Below, in pieces: positions 17,392-26,402 of a DNA stretch of 36,514 nt. The DNA is taken from the NCBI GenBank assembly GCA_020854915.1, contig JAHKLT010000043.1, positions 1-36,514 on the forward strand, in the 5' to 3' direction. The notes under the pieces are model-generated. The model did not search any database, had not been told where the DNA came from, and saw nothing but the letters and a program-made list of their open reading frames with translations. Source of the DNA: Methanobacteriaceae archaeon (lineage in GTDB: Archaea > Methanobacteriota > Methanobacteria > Methanobacteriales > Methanobacteriaceae). A program made the position numbers and the translations under genes. The stretch's first letter is position 1, and each line of letters opens with the position of its first letter.

Positions 17392-18015
17392 TTTAACAGT
17401 CCTTTTTTATATATACACTTTTATTTTTTATACTATAAAAATTTTTAAATTTTTAAAAATCTATTTAATATTTTTTATAAGTTAAATCAATATTTATTTA
17501 GCTTAATAGTTATTAAAGATTTAAAACTTAATCATGAGAAATAAATAAGTAAATTAACAATTGATAAAAAAGAAATAGAAATATTAAATAAAAAGAAAAT
17601 TTATAAAAAAAATTAGGATTTCTACAAAGCCTAATTTTATTTAAAATACTCAAAAAATCACTAACATAATATCTTTTATAATAATTATTAACTCACAACA
17701 AAATGTACTTATTTACTTATAGATGTACCTATAATATATTCTTTAAAACATTTTAATATCTGTTAATTCTGTTTAAAGATTATTTAACTTATTTTTATCA
17801 ATAATTTAATTACTTTTTCAATCATCTTTATTTAGTATAATAGCTATTTTTCATGTTTTGTTTGAAATTAAAATAATTTTTTATAAGATAGAGGGTCGGC
17901 CAAAATTCAAAATCATTTTCTTAAAACGATAGATTAATCCTTTGTTTGAGATTTGAAGAAACATCTTTCTTGAAAAAAGTATTTTTGTCAGACACTCAGA
18001 TATTTTTTTAAAAGA
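17392..18015. other. 624-bp non-coding region between the 3' Nudix gene and lysA
   Basis: Very AT-rich, with no convincing ORF. It holds the lysA promoter side (TATA-like ATATATAC near 17409), a strong hairpin at 17609-17638, and at about 17890-18003 a patch of clearly higher G+C with coding-like texture. On the minus strand that patch reads FKKDVSSNLKQRI before a stop, and may be a decayed gene or mobile-element end. The rest is featureless. Confidence 0.6.
17609..17638 (-). terminator. Hairpin with T-run on the minus strand
   Basis: AAAATTAGG and CCTAATTTT form a perfect 9-bp stem around a 12-nt loop. On the minus strand the 3' arm runs straight into more Ts (TTTT then ATAAATTTTC), like an intrinsic terminator. 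It lies about 380 bp past the stop of the Nudix gene at 18016, the nearest gene upstream on that strand, so it ends either an unusually long 3' UTR or an independent small RNA. Confidence 0.45.
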
Positions 18016-18417
18016 TTATAATTTATAATTTTTATCTTTTAAAAGTGTTTTTAAAGAGCTAGCTTGTTCTAGATTTTTAATTTCTTTTAATGTTGCCCAT
18101 TTCCAATCAATATGTTCATCACTTATTTTTATATCGTAATCTGAAGTTTTAACTTCCATAATTATAACTACTGTTCTCTTATGTGAAAAATCATCTTGAA
18201 TAGCTCCTACTAAAGAACCAATTTCTATATTTAAATTAGTTTCTTCTATAAATTCTCTAACTAATGCTTCATCAAAAAATTCACCCGGATCTACTTTTCC
18301 ACCAGGTAGTTCCCATCGATTTGGGTTTGTTTTTGATTTAGAATCTCTTTTTAATATTAATATTTTATTATCTTTTTTAAGTAATCCTCTTATTGTTAGT
18401 CCATATGGTAAATCCAT
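18016..18417 (-). CDS. Nudix hydrolase, MutT-like
   Basis: A 133-residue Nudix protein with an intact box: G40, E46, R54-E55 and E58-E59. The box is preceded by NPNRWELPGGKVDPGE, typical of MutT/NTP pyrophosphatase-like members that clean nucleotide pools. It is distinct from the Nudix gene at 6610. AGTGATTT supplies the ribosome binding site before the ATG at 18417. It lies 12 bp after the pseudomurein-binding-like gene, apparently the last gene of the argD transcript. Substrate not determinable. Confidence 0.87.
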   Translation of the reverse strand: MDLPYGLTIRGLLKKDNKILILKRDSKSKTNPNRWELPGGKVDPGEFFDEALVREFIEETNLNIEIGSLVGAIQDDFSHKRTVVIIMEVKTSDYDIKISDEHIDWKWATLKEIKNLEQASSLKTLLKDKNYKL

Positions 18418-18429
18418 TTAAATCACTCT

Positions 18430-19068
18430 TTAAAATGAAACACTTGGGGGTAATTGTCCTGTTGATTTATATTGAATTAATATACTAGCTAATATTCTTA
18501 GAAAAGTATTTGGACCAATGTCATTTACTCTAGGACTATAAATTCCTATAAAATTTGGCATAACCCCATTATTATCTATCCAATTACTTGTTCTAGTACA
18601 CATACTTAAATAATTCGTTTCTGCTATTGTTCCAGAATTAATTCTACCTTGTGGGGCAGGGGGAGCACCAACTTCTTTAATTGGAACATATCCACTTTCT
18701 CCATTATTAATCCTTGTTATTGATTCAGATAAAATATAAATACACTGGTATTTATTTAAAGTGACGGAATCAAAAGTAATTGTTTCAAAATCACCAGTAT
18801 TAAATATAGTTTCTGCAAGTTCTGGTGCTCTTGAAACAGGAAATCCTTTTTCATAACTAACTGGCTCAGCATTTGCTATATTAGAAATGTCTCCAGACTC
18901 ATTATTTGAAGAAGTTATTATTAATCCTACACAAATAATTCCAGCTAGTATAAAAATACCTATTATTAAAAAATAAATGTTATTATCTGATTTATTTAAC
19001 TTTTTTCCACAGTTTTGACAAAAATTAGAAGTATTAGAATTATTTTTTCCACAATTTCGACAAATCAT
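18430..19068 (-). CDS. Membrane-anchored zinc-ribbon protein with pseudomurein-binding-like C-terminal domain
   Basis: 212 residues. A short zinc ribbon (C3, C6, C17, C20) is followed by one membrane helix at about 31-53 and an extracellular part. That part matches the pattern of pseudomurein-binding repeats: a helix-rich YQCIYILSESITRINNG near 107-123, then VPIKEV and an APPAPQG linker, then ETNYLSMCTRTSNWIDNNG with VMPNFIG, ending in a last repeat with GQLPPSVSF. This suggests a protein held in the membrane and touching the pseudomurein wall, with the zinc ribbon in the cytoplasm. No peptidase or other catalytic motif is visible. It starts 2 bp after argD, so it is co-transcribed with an unrelated metabolic gene. 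The domain match is by recalled consensus only. Confidence 0.65.
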   Translation of the reverse strand: MICRNCGKNNSNTSNFCQNCGKKLNKSDNNIYFLIIGIFILAGIICVGLIITSSNNESGDISNIANAEPVSYEKGFPVSRAPELAETIFNTGDFETITFDSVTLNKYQCIYILSESITRINNGESGYVPIKEVGAPPAPQGRINSGTIAETNYLSMCTRTSNWIDNNGVMPNFIGIYSPRVNDIGPNTFLRILASILIQYKSTGQLPPSVSF

Positions 19069-19070
19069 TT

Positions 19071-20246
19071 TTAATCCTTCTTAAAAACTTCATCTAATGC
19101 ATCAATTAATTTATCAATTTCTTCTTCTGTTATTATAAGAGGGGGAAGAAACCTTAAAACAGAACCCGCAGTACAATTAATTAAAAATCCCATTTCTCTT
19201 AATTTATTAACATAATCACCACAAGATTCATTTAATTCCATTCCAATAATAAGTCCATATCCTCTAATTTCTTTTATTATAGGATATTTCTCTTTTAAAG
19301 TTAATAGCTTATTTATAAAGTATTTTCCTTTTTCTTTAGAATTTTTAAGTAAATCTTCTTCTATTATTGTATCTATTGTTGCATTTGCTGCAGCTGAGAC
19401 AAGTGGTCCTCCTCCAAATGTTGTACCATGATCTCCTGGTGAAAATGCATTGGCTACTTTTTCAATAGCTAAAAATGCTCCAATTGGTGTTCCTCCACCA
19501 AGAGCTTTAGCTAAACAAAGAATATCTGGCTTTAAATCAAATAATTCATATGCAAACATAGTACCACATCTTCCAAAGCCAGTTTGAATCTCATCAAGAA
19601 TTAATAAAATATCATTTTCTTTACATATTGAGGATAATTCATTAAAGAATTCTTTTGAAGCAATATTTACTCCACCTTCGCCTTGAATTGGTTCTATGAT
19701 AATAGCTGCCGTTTGATCTGTTATTTGTTCTTTGATACTTTCTATATTTCCAAATTCAGCGTGTTTAAAACCTGAAGGTAAATTATTTAAATAATCTTTT
19801 TTAAATACATCTTGGCCTGTTGCTGTTAGGGTAGCTATTGTTCGCCCATGAAAAGAATTATTCATAGCTATTATTTCACTTTTACCAGTATACTTTAAAG
19901 CTAATTTAATAGCTCCTTCATTAGCTTCTGCTCCACTATTTGTAAAAAATACTTTGTCAAGATTAGATATATCAACTAATTTTTTCCCAAGCTCAATATT
20001 AGCTTCGTTATAATAAATATTTGATATATGAATTAATTTTTCTGCTTGATTTATAATAGCATTCACAACATTTTCATGAGTGTGTCCTAGATTATTAACA
20101 GCTATTCCTGCAAAAAAATCTAAATATTCTTTTCCTTCTTTATCATAAACTTTTGTACCATGTCCTTTCTCTAATACTATAGGTTGTCTTGAAAATGTGT
20201 TAATAAAATATTTTTCTTCAACTTTTTTTATTTCCTCTGTATTCAT
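19071..20246 (-). CDS. argD: Acetylornithine aminotransferase
   Basis: A class III PLP aminotransferase converting N-acetylglutamate semialdehyde to N-acetylornithine in arginine synthesis; family members may also serve the succinyl-diaminopimelate step. SGAE at 104-107, the SFHGRT block at 131-136, DEIQTGFGR at 218-226 and PLP lysine K247 in LAKALGGG are intact. The length of 391 residues is standard. AAGGTGT precedes the ATG at 20246. It heads a three-gene minus-strand transcript with the pseudomurein-binding-like and Nudix genes. Confidence 0.94.
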   Translation of the reverse strand: MNTEEIKKVEEKYFINTFSRQPIVLEKGHGTKVYDKEGKEYLDFFAGIAVNNLGHTHENVVNAIINQAEKLIHISNIYYNEANIELGKKLVDISNLDKVFFTNSGAEANEGAIKLALKYTGKSEIIAMNNSFHGRTIATLTATGQDVFKKDYLNNLPSGFKHAEFGNIESIKEQITDQTAAIIIEPIQGEGGVNIASKEFFNELSSICKENDILLILDEIQTGFGRCGTMFAYELFDLKPDILCLAKALGGGTPIGAFLAIEKVANAFSPGDHGTTFGGGPLVSAAANATIDTIIEEDLLKNSKEKGKYFINKLLTLKEKYPIIKEIRGYGLIIGMELNESCGDYVNKLREMGFLINCTAGSVLRFLPPLIITEEEIDKLIDALDEVFKKD

Positions 20247-20324
20247 TTATACACCTTAAAGTTTAATTAATATGATAAATAGATTTATCTTTATTAATAT
20301 TTAAAATTTTAAAAACGTGAAATT

Positions 20325-20753
20325 ATGACAAATGTAACTATGGAAACTGAGAAAGGTACAATAGAGTTAGAATTATTTGATAATGATGCTCCAAACACTG
20401 TAAAAAACTTTGTAGATTTAATTAATAAAGGTTATTACGATGGTTTATCATTTCATAGAGTAATTCCTGATTTTGTAATTCAAGGAGGGTGTCCTAAAGG
20501 GGATGGAACTGGTGGACCAGGTTATACAATAAAATGTGAAACTGAAGGAAATCCAAATAAACATGGAACTGGTGCTCTTTCAATGGCTCATGCAGGTAAA
20601 GATACAGGTGGAAGTCAATTTTTCATTACTCATTCTCCACAACCTCATTTAGATGGTGTTCATACTGTTTTTGGTAAAGTTATATCTGGAATGGATGTAG
20701 TAAATAAAATTGAACCTAATGATAAGATGACTAAGTTAACTGTTAAAGATTAA
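20325..20753 (+). CDS. Peptidyl-prolyl cis-trans isomerase, cyclophilin type
   Basis: A 142-residue cyclophilin without signal peptide, so cytoplasmic. The active-site residues are present: H44-R45 with F50 in [14 protein letters not shown]53, the [17 protein letters not shown] block (M87, Q98, F100) and H113 in GVHTVFGKV. It catalyses prolyl isomerisation in protein folding. It is transcribed divergently from argD across 78 bp, and GTGAAAT precedes the ATG. A T-rich stretch after the stop may end transcription before the convergent glycosylase gene. Confidence 0.95.
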   Translation: MTNVTMETEKGTIELELFDNDAPNTVKNFVDLINKGYYDGLSFHRVIPDFVIQGGCPKGDGTGGPGYTIKCETEGNPNKHGTGALSMAHAGKDTGGSQFFITHSPQPHLDGVHTVFGKVISGMDVVNKIEPNDKMTKLTVKD

Positions 20754-20874
20754 CTTAATTTTTACTTTTTTTAATACTGCTTTTAAAACCGTTTTTATTT
20801 GCATATATTGTAATATTTAGTTTATTTTAATCTATTCACCAATAAAAAATTTATTTTAATATAATATTCTAATA

Positions 20875-21792
20875 TTATAACTTTAATTTTTTCATTAAAC
20901 CACTTTTTCTTGCATAATGAAATAAATACAGTTGAATATAACCTGCATTTTCTTTAAAGTTTTCAAGTCCAAATTCTCTTACTTTTTTAACAGAAATATC
21001 TTTATTATTAAAATAAAGATAAGATATTATACGTTTTATCCATATATCTGTTGGAAATGCTTCTTTAAAATCAAACCCATACAATAAAATACAATCAGCT
21101 ACTTTTGGTCCAACACCAGGAATATCTAAAATGAATTCAAATGCCTCATCATAAGACATTTTTGAAATATCTTCTATATTTTCATTTAAACAAAATTCAC
21201 TAGACTGTTTAATAAATTTACTTCTATAACCTACACCACAATTTTTTAAAGTTCTATCACAATTAAGTGGATCTATCTCTTCATAGCTATTTTTTAATGT
21301 TTCAATATATGGGAAACTATAGAATTTTCCAGATGGAAATTCATATTCTAATCCCCATAAGTTTTTTATTTTATCTATTGAATTTGTCCATCTAGCTATT
21401 GAATTATTTGCAGATGAAATAGAAGATATGATTGCTTCAAATTTATTTTTAGCTAAAAAAAGTCTTAAACCATTACAAAAATCTATTGTTGGAGCTAATT
21501 TCACATCTGATTTTAAGTAATTATAAAAATTCTCTAAATCAAAAGATAAATCATATATTTCATTTAATTTTTTTTCAATATCTTCTTTCTTTGGTGATTT
21601 ATCACAATTTAAAGGCAACTCATAATTAAAATTTAAGCTATTGTAATCTTCTTGTGATAATTTAAATAAAATAACTTGATCATCAATAAAAACTAACTCT
21701 TGAAATTCATTATTAATTTCTTTCCAGGGAGGTTGTGAAGTTTGACCAGAGAATTGGGTTAAATTTAAGTTAATTTTTGTTTTAAGCTTCAT
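20875..21792 (-). CDS. ogg: 8-oxoguanine DNA glycosylase/AP lyase, OGG1/AlkA-like
   Basis: A base-excision repair enzyme of the HhH-GPD superfamily. The helix-hairpin-helix [11 protein letters not shown] at about 224-234 supplies catalytic K230, and the essential Asp is D249 in FPTDIW, matching the OGG1 pattern. An N-terminal AlkA/OGG_N-like beta domain (about 1-95) and the [25 protein letters not shown] region precede it. The length of 305 residues agrees with archaeal OGG1-type proteins. The ATG at 21792 overlaps the hisF stop by 4 bp (ATGA), so translation is coupled. Confidence 0.9.
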   Translation of the reverse strand: MKLKTKINLNLTQFSGQTSQPPWKEINNEFQELVFIDDQVILFKLSQEDYNSLNFNYELPLNCDKSPKKEDIEKKLNEIYDLSFDLENFYNYLKSDVKLAPTIDFCNGLRLFLAKNKFEAIISSISSANNSIARWTNSIDKIKNLWGLEYEFPSGKFYSFPYIETLKNSYEEIDPLNCDRTLKNCGVGYRSKFIKQSSEFCLNENIEDISKMSYDEAFEFILDIPGVGPKVADCILLYGFDFKEAFPTDIWIKRIISYLYFNNKDISVKKVREFGLENFKENAGYIQLYLFHYARKSGLMKKLKL

Positions 21793-22610
21793 CTAATCTT
21801 TATATTATTTTCTTTTAAATATTTTTTAACTTCTCCAACAGGATATTCATTAAAATGGAAAATACTAGCAGCAAGGGCTGCACTAACATCTGTTTTTTTA
21901 AAAACATCTAAAATATCTTTGGGGTTTCCAACCCCTCCTGAAGCTATTACTGGAATGTCAACTGCATTGTTTACAGCTTTATTAAGATCTATATCATATC
22001 CCTCTTTAGTTCCATCTCCATCCATACTTGTAAGAAGAATTTCACCAGCACCTAATTCTTGAGCTTTTAAAGCCCAATCAATAACATCTATTCCAGTAAA
22101 TTCTCTACCTCCATAGATACTACAATCAAACCAACAATATCCTTTCTCAGTTTCAAAAACATTTTTATCTTTTGCATCTTCTGGAGATGAAATATATCTT
22201 CTTTTTGCATCAATTCCAATGACTACAGCTTGTGAACCAACAACTTCAGAAGCATCACTTAATAATTGAGGATTATGAATAGCTGCAGTATTTGTAGAAC
22301 ATTTATCTGCTCCAGCTTTTAGCATTTTAACATAATCTTCTACTTTTCTAATTCCTCCACCAACACAAATAGGAATGAATACATTTTCAGTTAACCTGTC
22401 AATAACATCTTTCATTGTTTCTCTACGTTCATGTGATGCAGTGATATCTAAAATTACTATTTCATCAGCACCTTCTTCATAGTATTTAGTAGCTAATTCA
22501 ACGGGGTTCCCTGCATATTTTATTTCTTTGAATTCTACTCCTTTAACTACTCTACCTTCTGGAACTTGTAAATCACAATCTAAACATGGAATTATTCTTT
22601 TAGTTAACAT
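21789..22610 (-). CDS. hisF: Imidazole glycerol phosphate synthase cyclase subunit
   Basis: The (beta/alpha)8 cyclase subunit that, with HisH, makes imidazole glycerol phosphate and AICAR in histidine synthesis. The catalytic aspartates are D11 in CLDCD and D134 in IGIDAKRR. Phosphate-binding loops such as CVGGGIRK and ASGGVG are present. At 273 residues it is slightly longer than many HisF because of the 140-165 loop. It overlaps ogg downstream by 4 bp and follows secG by 58 bp on the minus strand. hisH is not in this window. Confidence 0.96.
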   Translation of the reverse strand: MLTKRIIPCLDCDLQVPEGRVVKGVEFKEIKYAGNPVELATKYYEEGADEIVILDITASHERRETMKDVIDRLTENVFIPICVGGGIRKVEDYVKMLKAGADKCSTNTAAIHNPQLLSDASEVVGSQAVVIGIDAKRRYISSPEDAKDKNVFETEKGYCWFDCSIYGGREFTGIDVIDWALKAQELGAGEILLTSMDGDGTKEGYDIDLNKAVNNAVDIPVIASGGVGNPKDILDVFKKTDVSAALAASIFHFNEYPVGEVKKYLKENNIKIR

Positions 22611-22668
22611 TATTTAAATTCCTTGAAAAATAAAAATAGATTCTTTTTAATAAAAAGGGAAAAATTAA

Positions 22669-22830
22669 TTATCCTGAAAATCTTAAAACAAAACAAAATA
22701 TAGCTAATATTACACAAATTACTACAACGTGTTCTGGGGAAAGTTTAGGGCCTACACTTTCTTCATCAAAATATCTAACTAAACCTGCACCAGTTTGAGG
22801 CATACTCATTTTATCGTCTTTTTTTGCCAT
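22669..22830 (-). CDS. secG: Preprotein translocase subunit Sec61-beta (SecG)
   Basis: A small gene of 53 codons. The protein starts MAKKDDKMSMPQTGAGLVRY and continues FDEESVGPKLSPEHVVV, the highly conserved cytosolic face of archaeal Sec61-beta, then a single C-terminal membrane helix (about 34-50) ending FVLRFSG. It is the tail-anchored accessory subunit of the SecYE translocon. GGAGAT lies just upstream of the ATG at 22830. It is the first gene of a secG-hisF-ogg minus-strand run, driven by the TATA-like element at 22867-22878. Confidence 0.95.
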   Translation of the reverse strand: MAKKDDKMSMPQTGAGLVRYFDEESVGPKLSPEHVVVICVILAIFCFVLRFSG

Positions 22831-22866
22831 ATTATCTCCTTTTTTTAATTATATCTAAATAGCTAG

Positions 22867-22878
22867 TTTATATATATT
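22867..22878 (-). promoter_or_regulatory. TATA box upstream of secG
   Basis: TTTATATATATT on the plus strand reads AATATATATAAA on the minus strand, about 40 nt before the secG ATG, giving a short leader that carries the GGAGAT site. The polC promoter should lie further right, in 22900-22970, where several AT-only boxes are possible and none stands out. Confidence 0.5.
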
Positions 22879-22999
22879 TTTTTCATATTATTTAAATTAA
22901 TAATATTTTAATAAATTCATTTTTTTAGATTTCATTAAAATTAAATAGTTATTTTTACAAATATTATATTAGTTGGAGTTCTTAATTAATAGTGATTAT

Positions 23000-25900
23000 A
23001 TGGATTATTTTGATAGTTTAGAAGAAGAAACACATAAATTATATGATATAGCTAATGAAGCAAGATCTAAAGGATTAGATGTTGAGTTAAAAACTGAAGT
23101 CCCATTGGCAAAGGATTTAGCTGAAAGAGTTGAAGGATTAGTTGGACCTAAAGGTGTATCAAAAAGAATTAAAGAGTTAGAAAAAGATTTATCTCGTGAA
23201 GAAGTAGCTTTTGAAATAGCTGCTGAAATTGCATCTAAAAAATTTAAAGTAGTAAATGATAAAGATTTAACACAAGAAGAACTTGCTGATCAAGGACTTA
23301 GAACCGCTTTGGCTATTTTAACAGAAGGAGTAGTTGCTGCACCTCTTGAAGGTATTTCTAAAGTTTCTATTAAGAAAAATTTTGATAATACTAGCTATTT
23401 AGCAGTTTATTTTGCAGGACCAATTAGAAGTGCAGGAGGAACAGCAGCAGCACTTGCAGTTTTAATTGGGGATAAAATTAAAGAAGCTATTAATTTAAGC
23501 GAGTTTAAACCAGTAGAGGAAGAAATTGAAAGATATGTTGAAGAAGTTGAGCTTTATGAATCAGAAATTACTAATCTCCAATATTCTCCTACCCCTGAGG
23601 AAGTAAGACTTGCAGCTCGAAATATTCCTGTTGAAGTTTCAGGTGAACCTACGGATCAAGTAGAAGTTTCACATAGGGATTTAGAAAGAGTTGAAACAAA
23701 TAATATTCGTGGTGGTGCACTTTTAGCTATGGTTGAAGGTCTTATTCAAAAATCTAAAAAGATTTTAAAAATAGCTAAAACACTTAAATTAGATAGTTGG
23801 GGATGGTTAGTAGAATATTCTAAATCTCAAAGCACTAAAAATAAAGAAAATGATTCTAATCCTAAAGAAAAAGAAGAACCTAAATATATACAAGATATTA
23901 TTGGTGGTAGGCCTGTTTTAGGGTATCCTTCTGAGAAAGGTGGTTTTAGATTAAGATATGGGAGATCTCGTAATACTGGTCTTGCAGCTATGGGAGTTAG
24001 TCCTGCTACAATGACTTTGTTAGAATTTATTGCAGTTGGTACTCAACTTAAAATAGAGCGTCCTGGTAAAGGTAATTGTGTTGTTCCAGTGGATTCTATT
24101 GAAGGACCAATTGTAAAACTTAAAAATGGCAATGTTTTAAAACTAAATTCTAGTAAAGAAGCAAGAGAAGTTAAAGGTAAAATAGCTGAAATATTATTTT
24201 TAGGAGATATATTAATTGCATTTGGTGAATTTTTAAGAAATAATCAATATTTACTTCAATCTGCTTGGTGTGAGGAATGGTGGATTGAAACAATTAAAAA
24301 CAGTGAAAAAAATTCTTCTAACTTAGATTTAAATAAATTAGAACATTCTACTATTTCTGCTTCTGAATCTTTTAAGATATCTAAGGAATATAATGTTCCA
24401 TTGCATCCAGAGTATACTTATTGTTATAATGATGTTTCAATTGATGATTTAAATTCGTTAATTGATTTATTAAATTCTTCAAGAGATTCTTATAATGAAG
24501 GAGATGATTTAAAATTAGAATTATCTTATCCTAAAAGAATTTTAGAAGTTATTGGTGTTCCTCATATTATTGAGGAAAATACCATTATCATAAATCCAGA
24601 TAATGCTTTTGCTTTATTAAATACTTTAGTTAAAAAATTAGATAATTCTCATGAAAATAATTTAGAAGCTATTAATAAAATTTCACCTATTGAAATTATG
24701 GATAAAGCTCCGGTTTATATTGGTACTCGTGTTGGACGTCCAGAAAAATCGAAAGAACGTTTAATGAAACCTGCACCTCATGTTTTATTCCCTATTGGTA
24801 ATGCTGGTGGTAGTAGAAGACTCATTTCTAATGCAGCTAAAAAAGGAAATCTCAAACTTGAAATGGCTAGAATGCAATGTACTAATTGTAAATTAAGTTC
24901 TTTTCATTCGATTTGTCCTCATTGCGGATCTTCAACAATTATCGGTCCATCAGGTAATAAGACAATAAATCTTTCTAAAATGCTTAGTAAAGCTTCTGAT
25001 AATGTTGGTGTTCGTCGTGTTGATGAAGTTAAAGGTGTTATTGGTATGATTTCAGAATCTAAAGTTCCTGAACCTTTAGAAAAAGGAATTTTAAGAGCTA
25101 AAAATCAAGTTTATACATTTAAAGATGCTACTATTCGTCATGATTCTACAGATTTACCATTAACTCATTTTATACCTAAAGAAATAGGTGTTTCAATTGA
25201 TAAACTTTTAGATATGGGTTATACTCATGATTGTTATGGTGAAGCTATTGAAAGTGAAGATCAAATTATAGAATTAAAAATTCAAGATGTTGTTGTTTCT
25301 AATGAATGTGGAAATTATTTAGTTAAAATAGCTAATTTCATTGATGATTTACTTGTTAGATTTTATGGTATGGATAGTTTTTACAATGTTGGGGAAAAAT
25401 CAGATTTAATTGGTCATTTAATTGCAGGCCTTGCCCCACATACTTCTGCAGGAGTTCTTGGTCGTATTGTTGGATTCACTGATGCTCTTGCTTGTTATGC
25501 TCATCCTTATTTCCATTCTGCTAAGCGTAGAAATTGTGATAGTGATGAAGATGCAATAATGTTATTACTTGATCCACTTATTAATTTTTCGAAAACATAT
25601 CTTCCAAATACTCGTGGTGGAAGCATGGATGCTCCTTTGATTTTATCTTCAAGAATAGATCCTGAAGAGATTGATGATGAATCTCATAATATTGATATTA
25701 TGGAACGATTTCCTTTAGAGTTTTATGAAAAGACTAAAGATCCTTTAAGACCTAGTGATGTTTTAGATTTAGTTGATAATGTTGAAAAACATCTTGGAAC
25801 TAAAGGACAATATGAAGGATTAATGTTTTCTCATAATACATCAAATATTCATGCAGGACCGAATATATGTCTTTATAAGACTCTTCCTTCAATGAAAGAA

Positions 25901-26284
25901 AAAGTAGAGTCTCAAATAGCTTTAGCTGAGATTATTAGGGCAGTAGATCAAAGAAATGTTGTTGAAGGTGTTTTATCTTCCCATTTTTTACCTGATATTA
26001 TGGGTAATGTACGTGCCTTTTCAAAACAAAAAGTAAGATGTACGAAATGTAATAGTAAGTATCGTCGTATGCCTTTATCTGGAAAGTGTAAATGTGGTGG
26101 AAATCTTATTTTAAGTGTTTCTAAGGGATCTGTTGTTAAATATTTGGATATTTCACAAGAACTTGTAAATAGATATCCTGTTTCAGAATATCTTGTTCAA
26201 AGATTAGAAATTCAAGAATTTGGTATAAACTCTCTTTTTGAAAGTGATAAGTCGAAACAAAGTTCTTTGGATTTGTTCTTCTAA
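23000..26284 (+). CDS. polC: DNA polymerase II (PolD) large subunit DP2
   Basis: The catalytic large subunit of the archaeal replicative polymerase D; the small exonuclease subunit DP1 is not in this window. Conserved features include SAGGTAAALAVLIGD near 141-155, the catalytic NCDSDEDAIM stretch with D847 and D849, two zinc modules (CTNCKLSSFHSICPHC and CTKCNSKYRRMPLSGKCKC), and a C-terminal PCNA-binding PIP box QSSLDLFF as the last eight residues. The 1094-residue length shows that no intein interrupts it. I chose ATG 23000 (MDYFDSLEEETHKLYDIANE) because AGTGATTAT precedes it; an in-frame TTG at 22973 has no site. Confidence 0.97.
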   Translation: MDYFDSLEEETHKLYDIANEARSKGLDVELKTEVPLAKDLAERVEGLVGPKGVSKRIKELEKDLSREEVAFEIAAEIASKKFKVVNDKDLTQEELADQGLRTALAILTEGVVAAPLEGISKVSIKKNFDNTSYLAVYFAGPIRSAGGTAAALAVLIGDKIKEAINLSEFKPVEEEIERYVEEVELYESEITNLQYSPTPEEVRLAARNIPVEVSGEPTDQVEVSHRDLERVETNNIRGGALLAMVEGLIQKSKKILKIAKTLKLDSWGWLVEYSKSQSTKNKENDSNPKEKEEPKYIQDIIGGRPVLGYPSEKGGFRLRYGRSRNTGLAAMGVSPATMTLLEFIAVGTQLKIERPGKGNCVVPVDSIEGPIVKLKNGNVLKLNSSKEAREVKGKIAEILFLGDILIAFGEFLRNNQYLLQSAWCEEWWIETIKNSEKNSSNLDLNKLEHSTISASESFKISKEYNVPLHPEYTYCYNDVSIDDLNSLIDLLNSSRDSYNEGDDLKLELSYPKRILEVIGVPHIIEENTIIINPDNAFALLNTLVKKLDNSHENNLEAINKISPIEIMDKAPVYIGTRVGRPEKSKERLMKPAPHVLFPIGNAGGSRRLISNAAKKGNLKLEMARMQCTNCKLSSFHSICPHCGSSTIIGPSGNKTINLSKMLSKASDNVGVRRVDEVKGVIGMISESKVPEPLEKGILRAKNQVYTFKDATIRHDSTDLPLTHFIPKEIGVSIDKLLDMGYTHDCYGEAIESEDQIIELKIQDVVVSNECGNYLVKIANFIDDLLVRFYGMDSFYNVGEKSDLIGHLIAGLAPHTSAGVLGRIVGFTDALACYAHPYFHSAKRRNCDSDEDAIMLLLDPLINFSKTYLPNTRGGSMDAPLILSSRIDPEEIDDESHNIDIMERFPLEFYEKTKDPLRPSDVLDLVDNVEKHLGTKGQYEGLMFSHNTSNIHAGPNICLYKTLPSMKEKVESQIALAEIIRAVDQRNVVEGVLSSHFLPDIMGNVRAFSKQKVRCTKCNSKYRRMPLSGKCKCGGNLILSVSKGSVVKYLDISQELVNRYPVSEYLVQRLEIQEFGINSLFESDKSKQSSLDLFF

Positions 26285-26310
26285 TATGTTCGTAAGTAAC
26301 CGAACATATT
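26283..26310 (+). terminator. Perfect 10-bp hairpin overlapping the polC stop
   Basis: AATATGTTCG at 26283-26292 and CGAACATATT at 26301-26310 pair perfectly across an 8-nt loop TAAGTAAC, then TTATAC follows. The stem includes the last two bases of the polC TAA (26282-26284). It looks like a terminator or an RNA 3'-end stabiliser between polC and nrdD; archaeal termination more often uses plain T-runs, so the role is inferred. Confidence 0.55.
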
Positions 26311-26402
26311 TTATACTAGTTATTTCATAAATATGAATTGAAATTTGGTATAACTAAAATTAAATTTATAAAAAATTATTTTATTTATGTGGGGTAAATT
26401 TT

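Noticed and set aside
17545-17720. Inverted pair ATAAGTAAAT / ATTTACTTAT as a structured RNA or element ends
   Set aside because: Ten AT-only bases 160 bp apart are expected by chance in such AT-rich DNA, and no further pairing supports it.
20754-20874. Structured terminator between the convergent cyclophilin and glycosylase genes
   Set aside because: Several T-runs are present but no convincing stem; ordinary T-rich archaeal termination explains it.
23000-26284. Intein in the PolD large subunit
   Set aside because: The length of 1094 residues and continuous conserved motifs leave no room for an intein.
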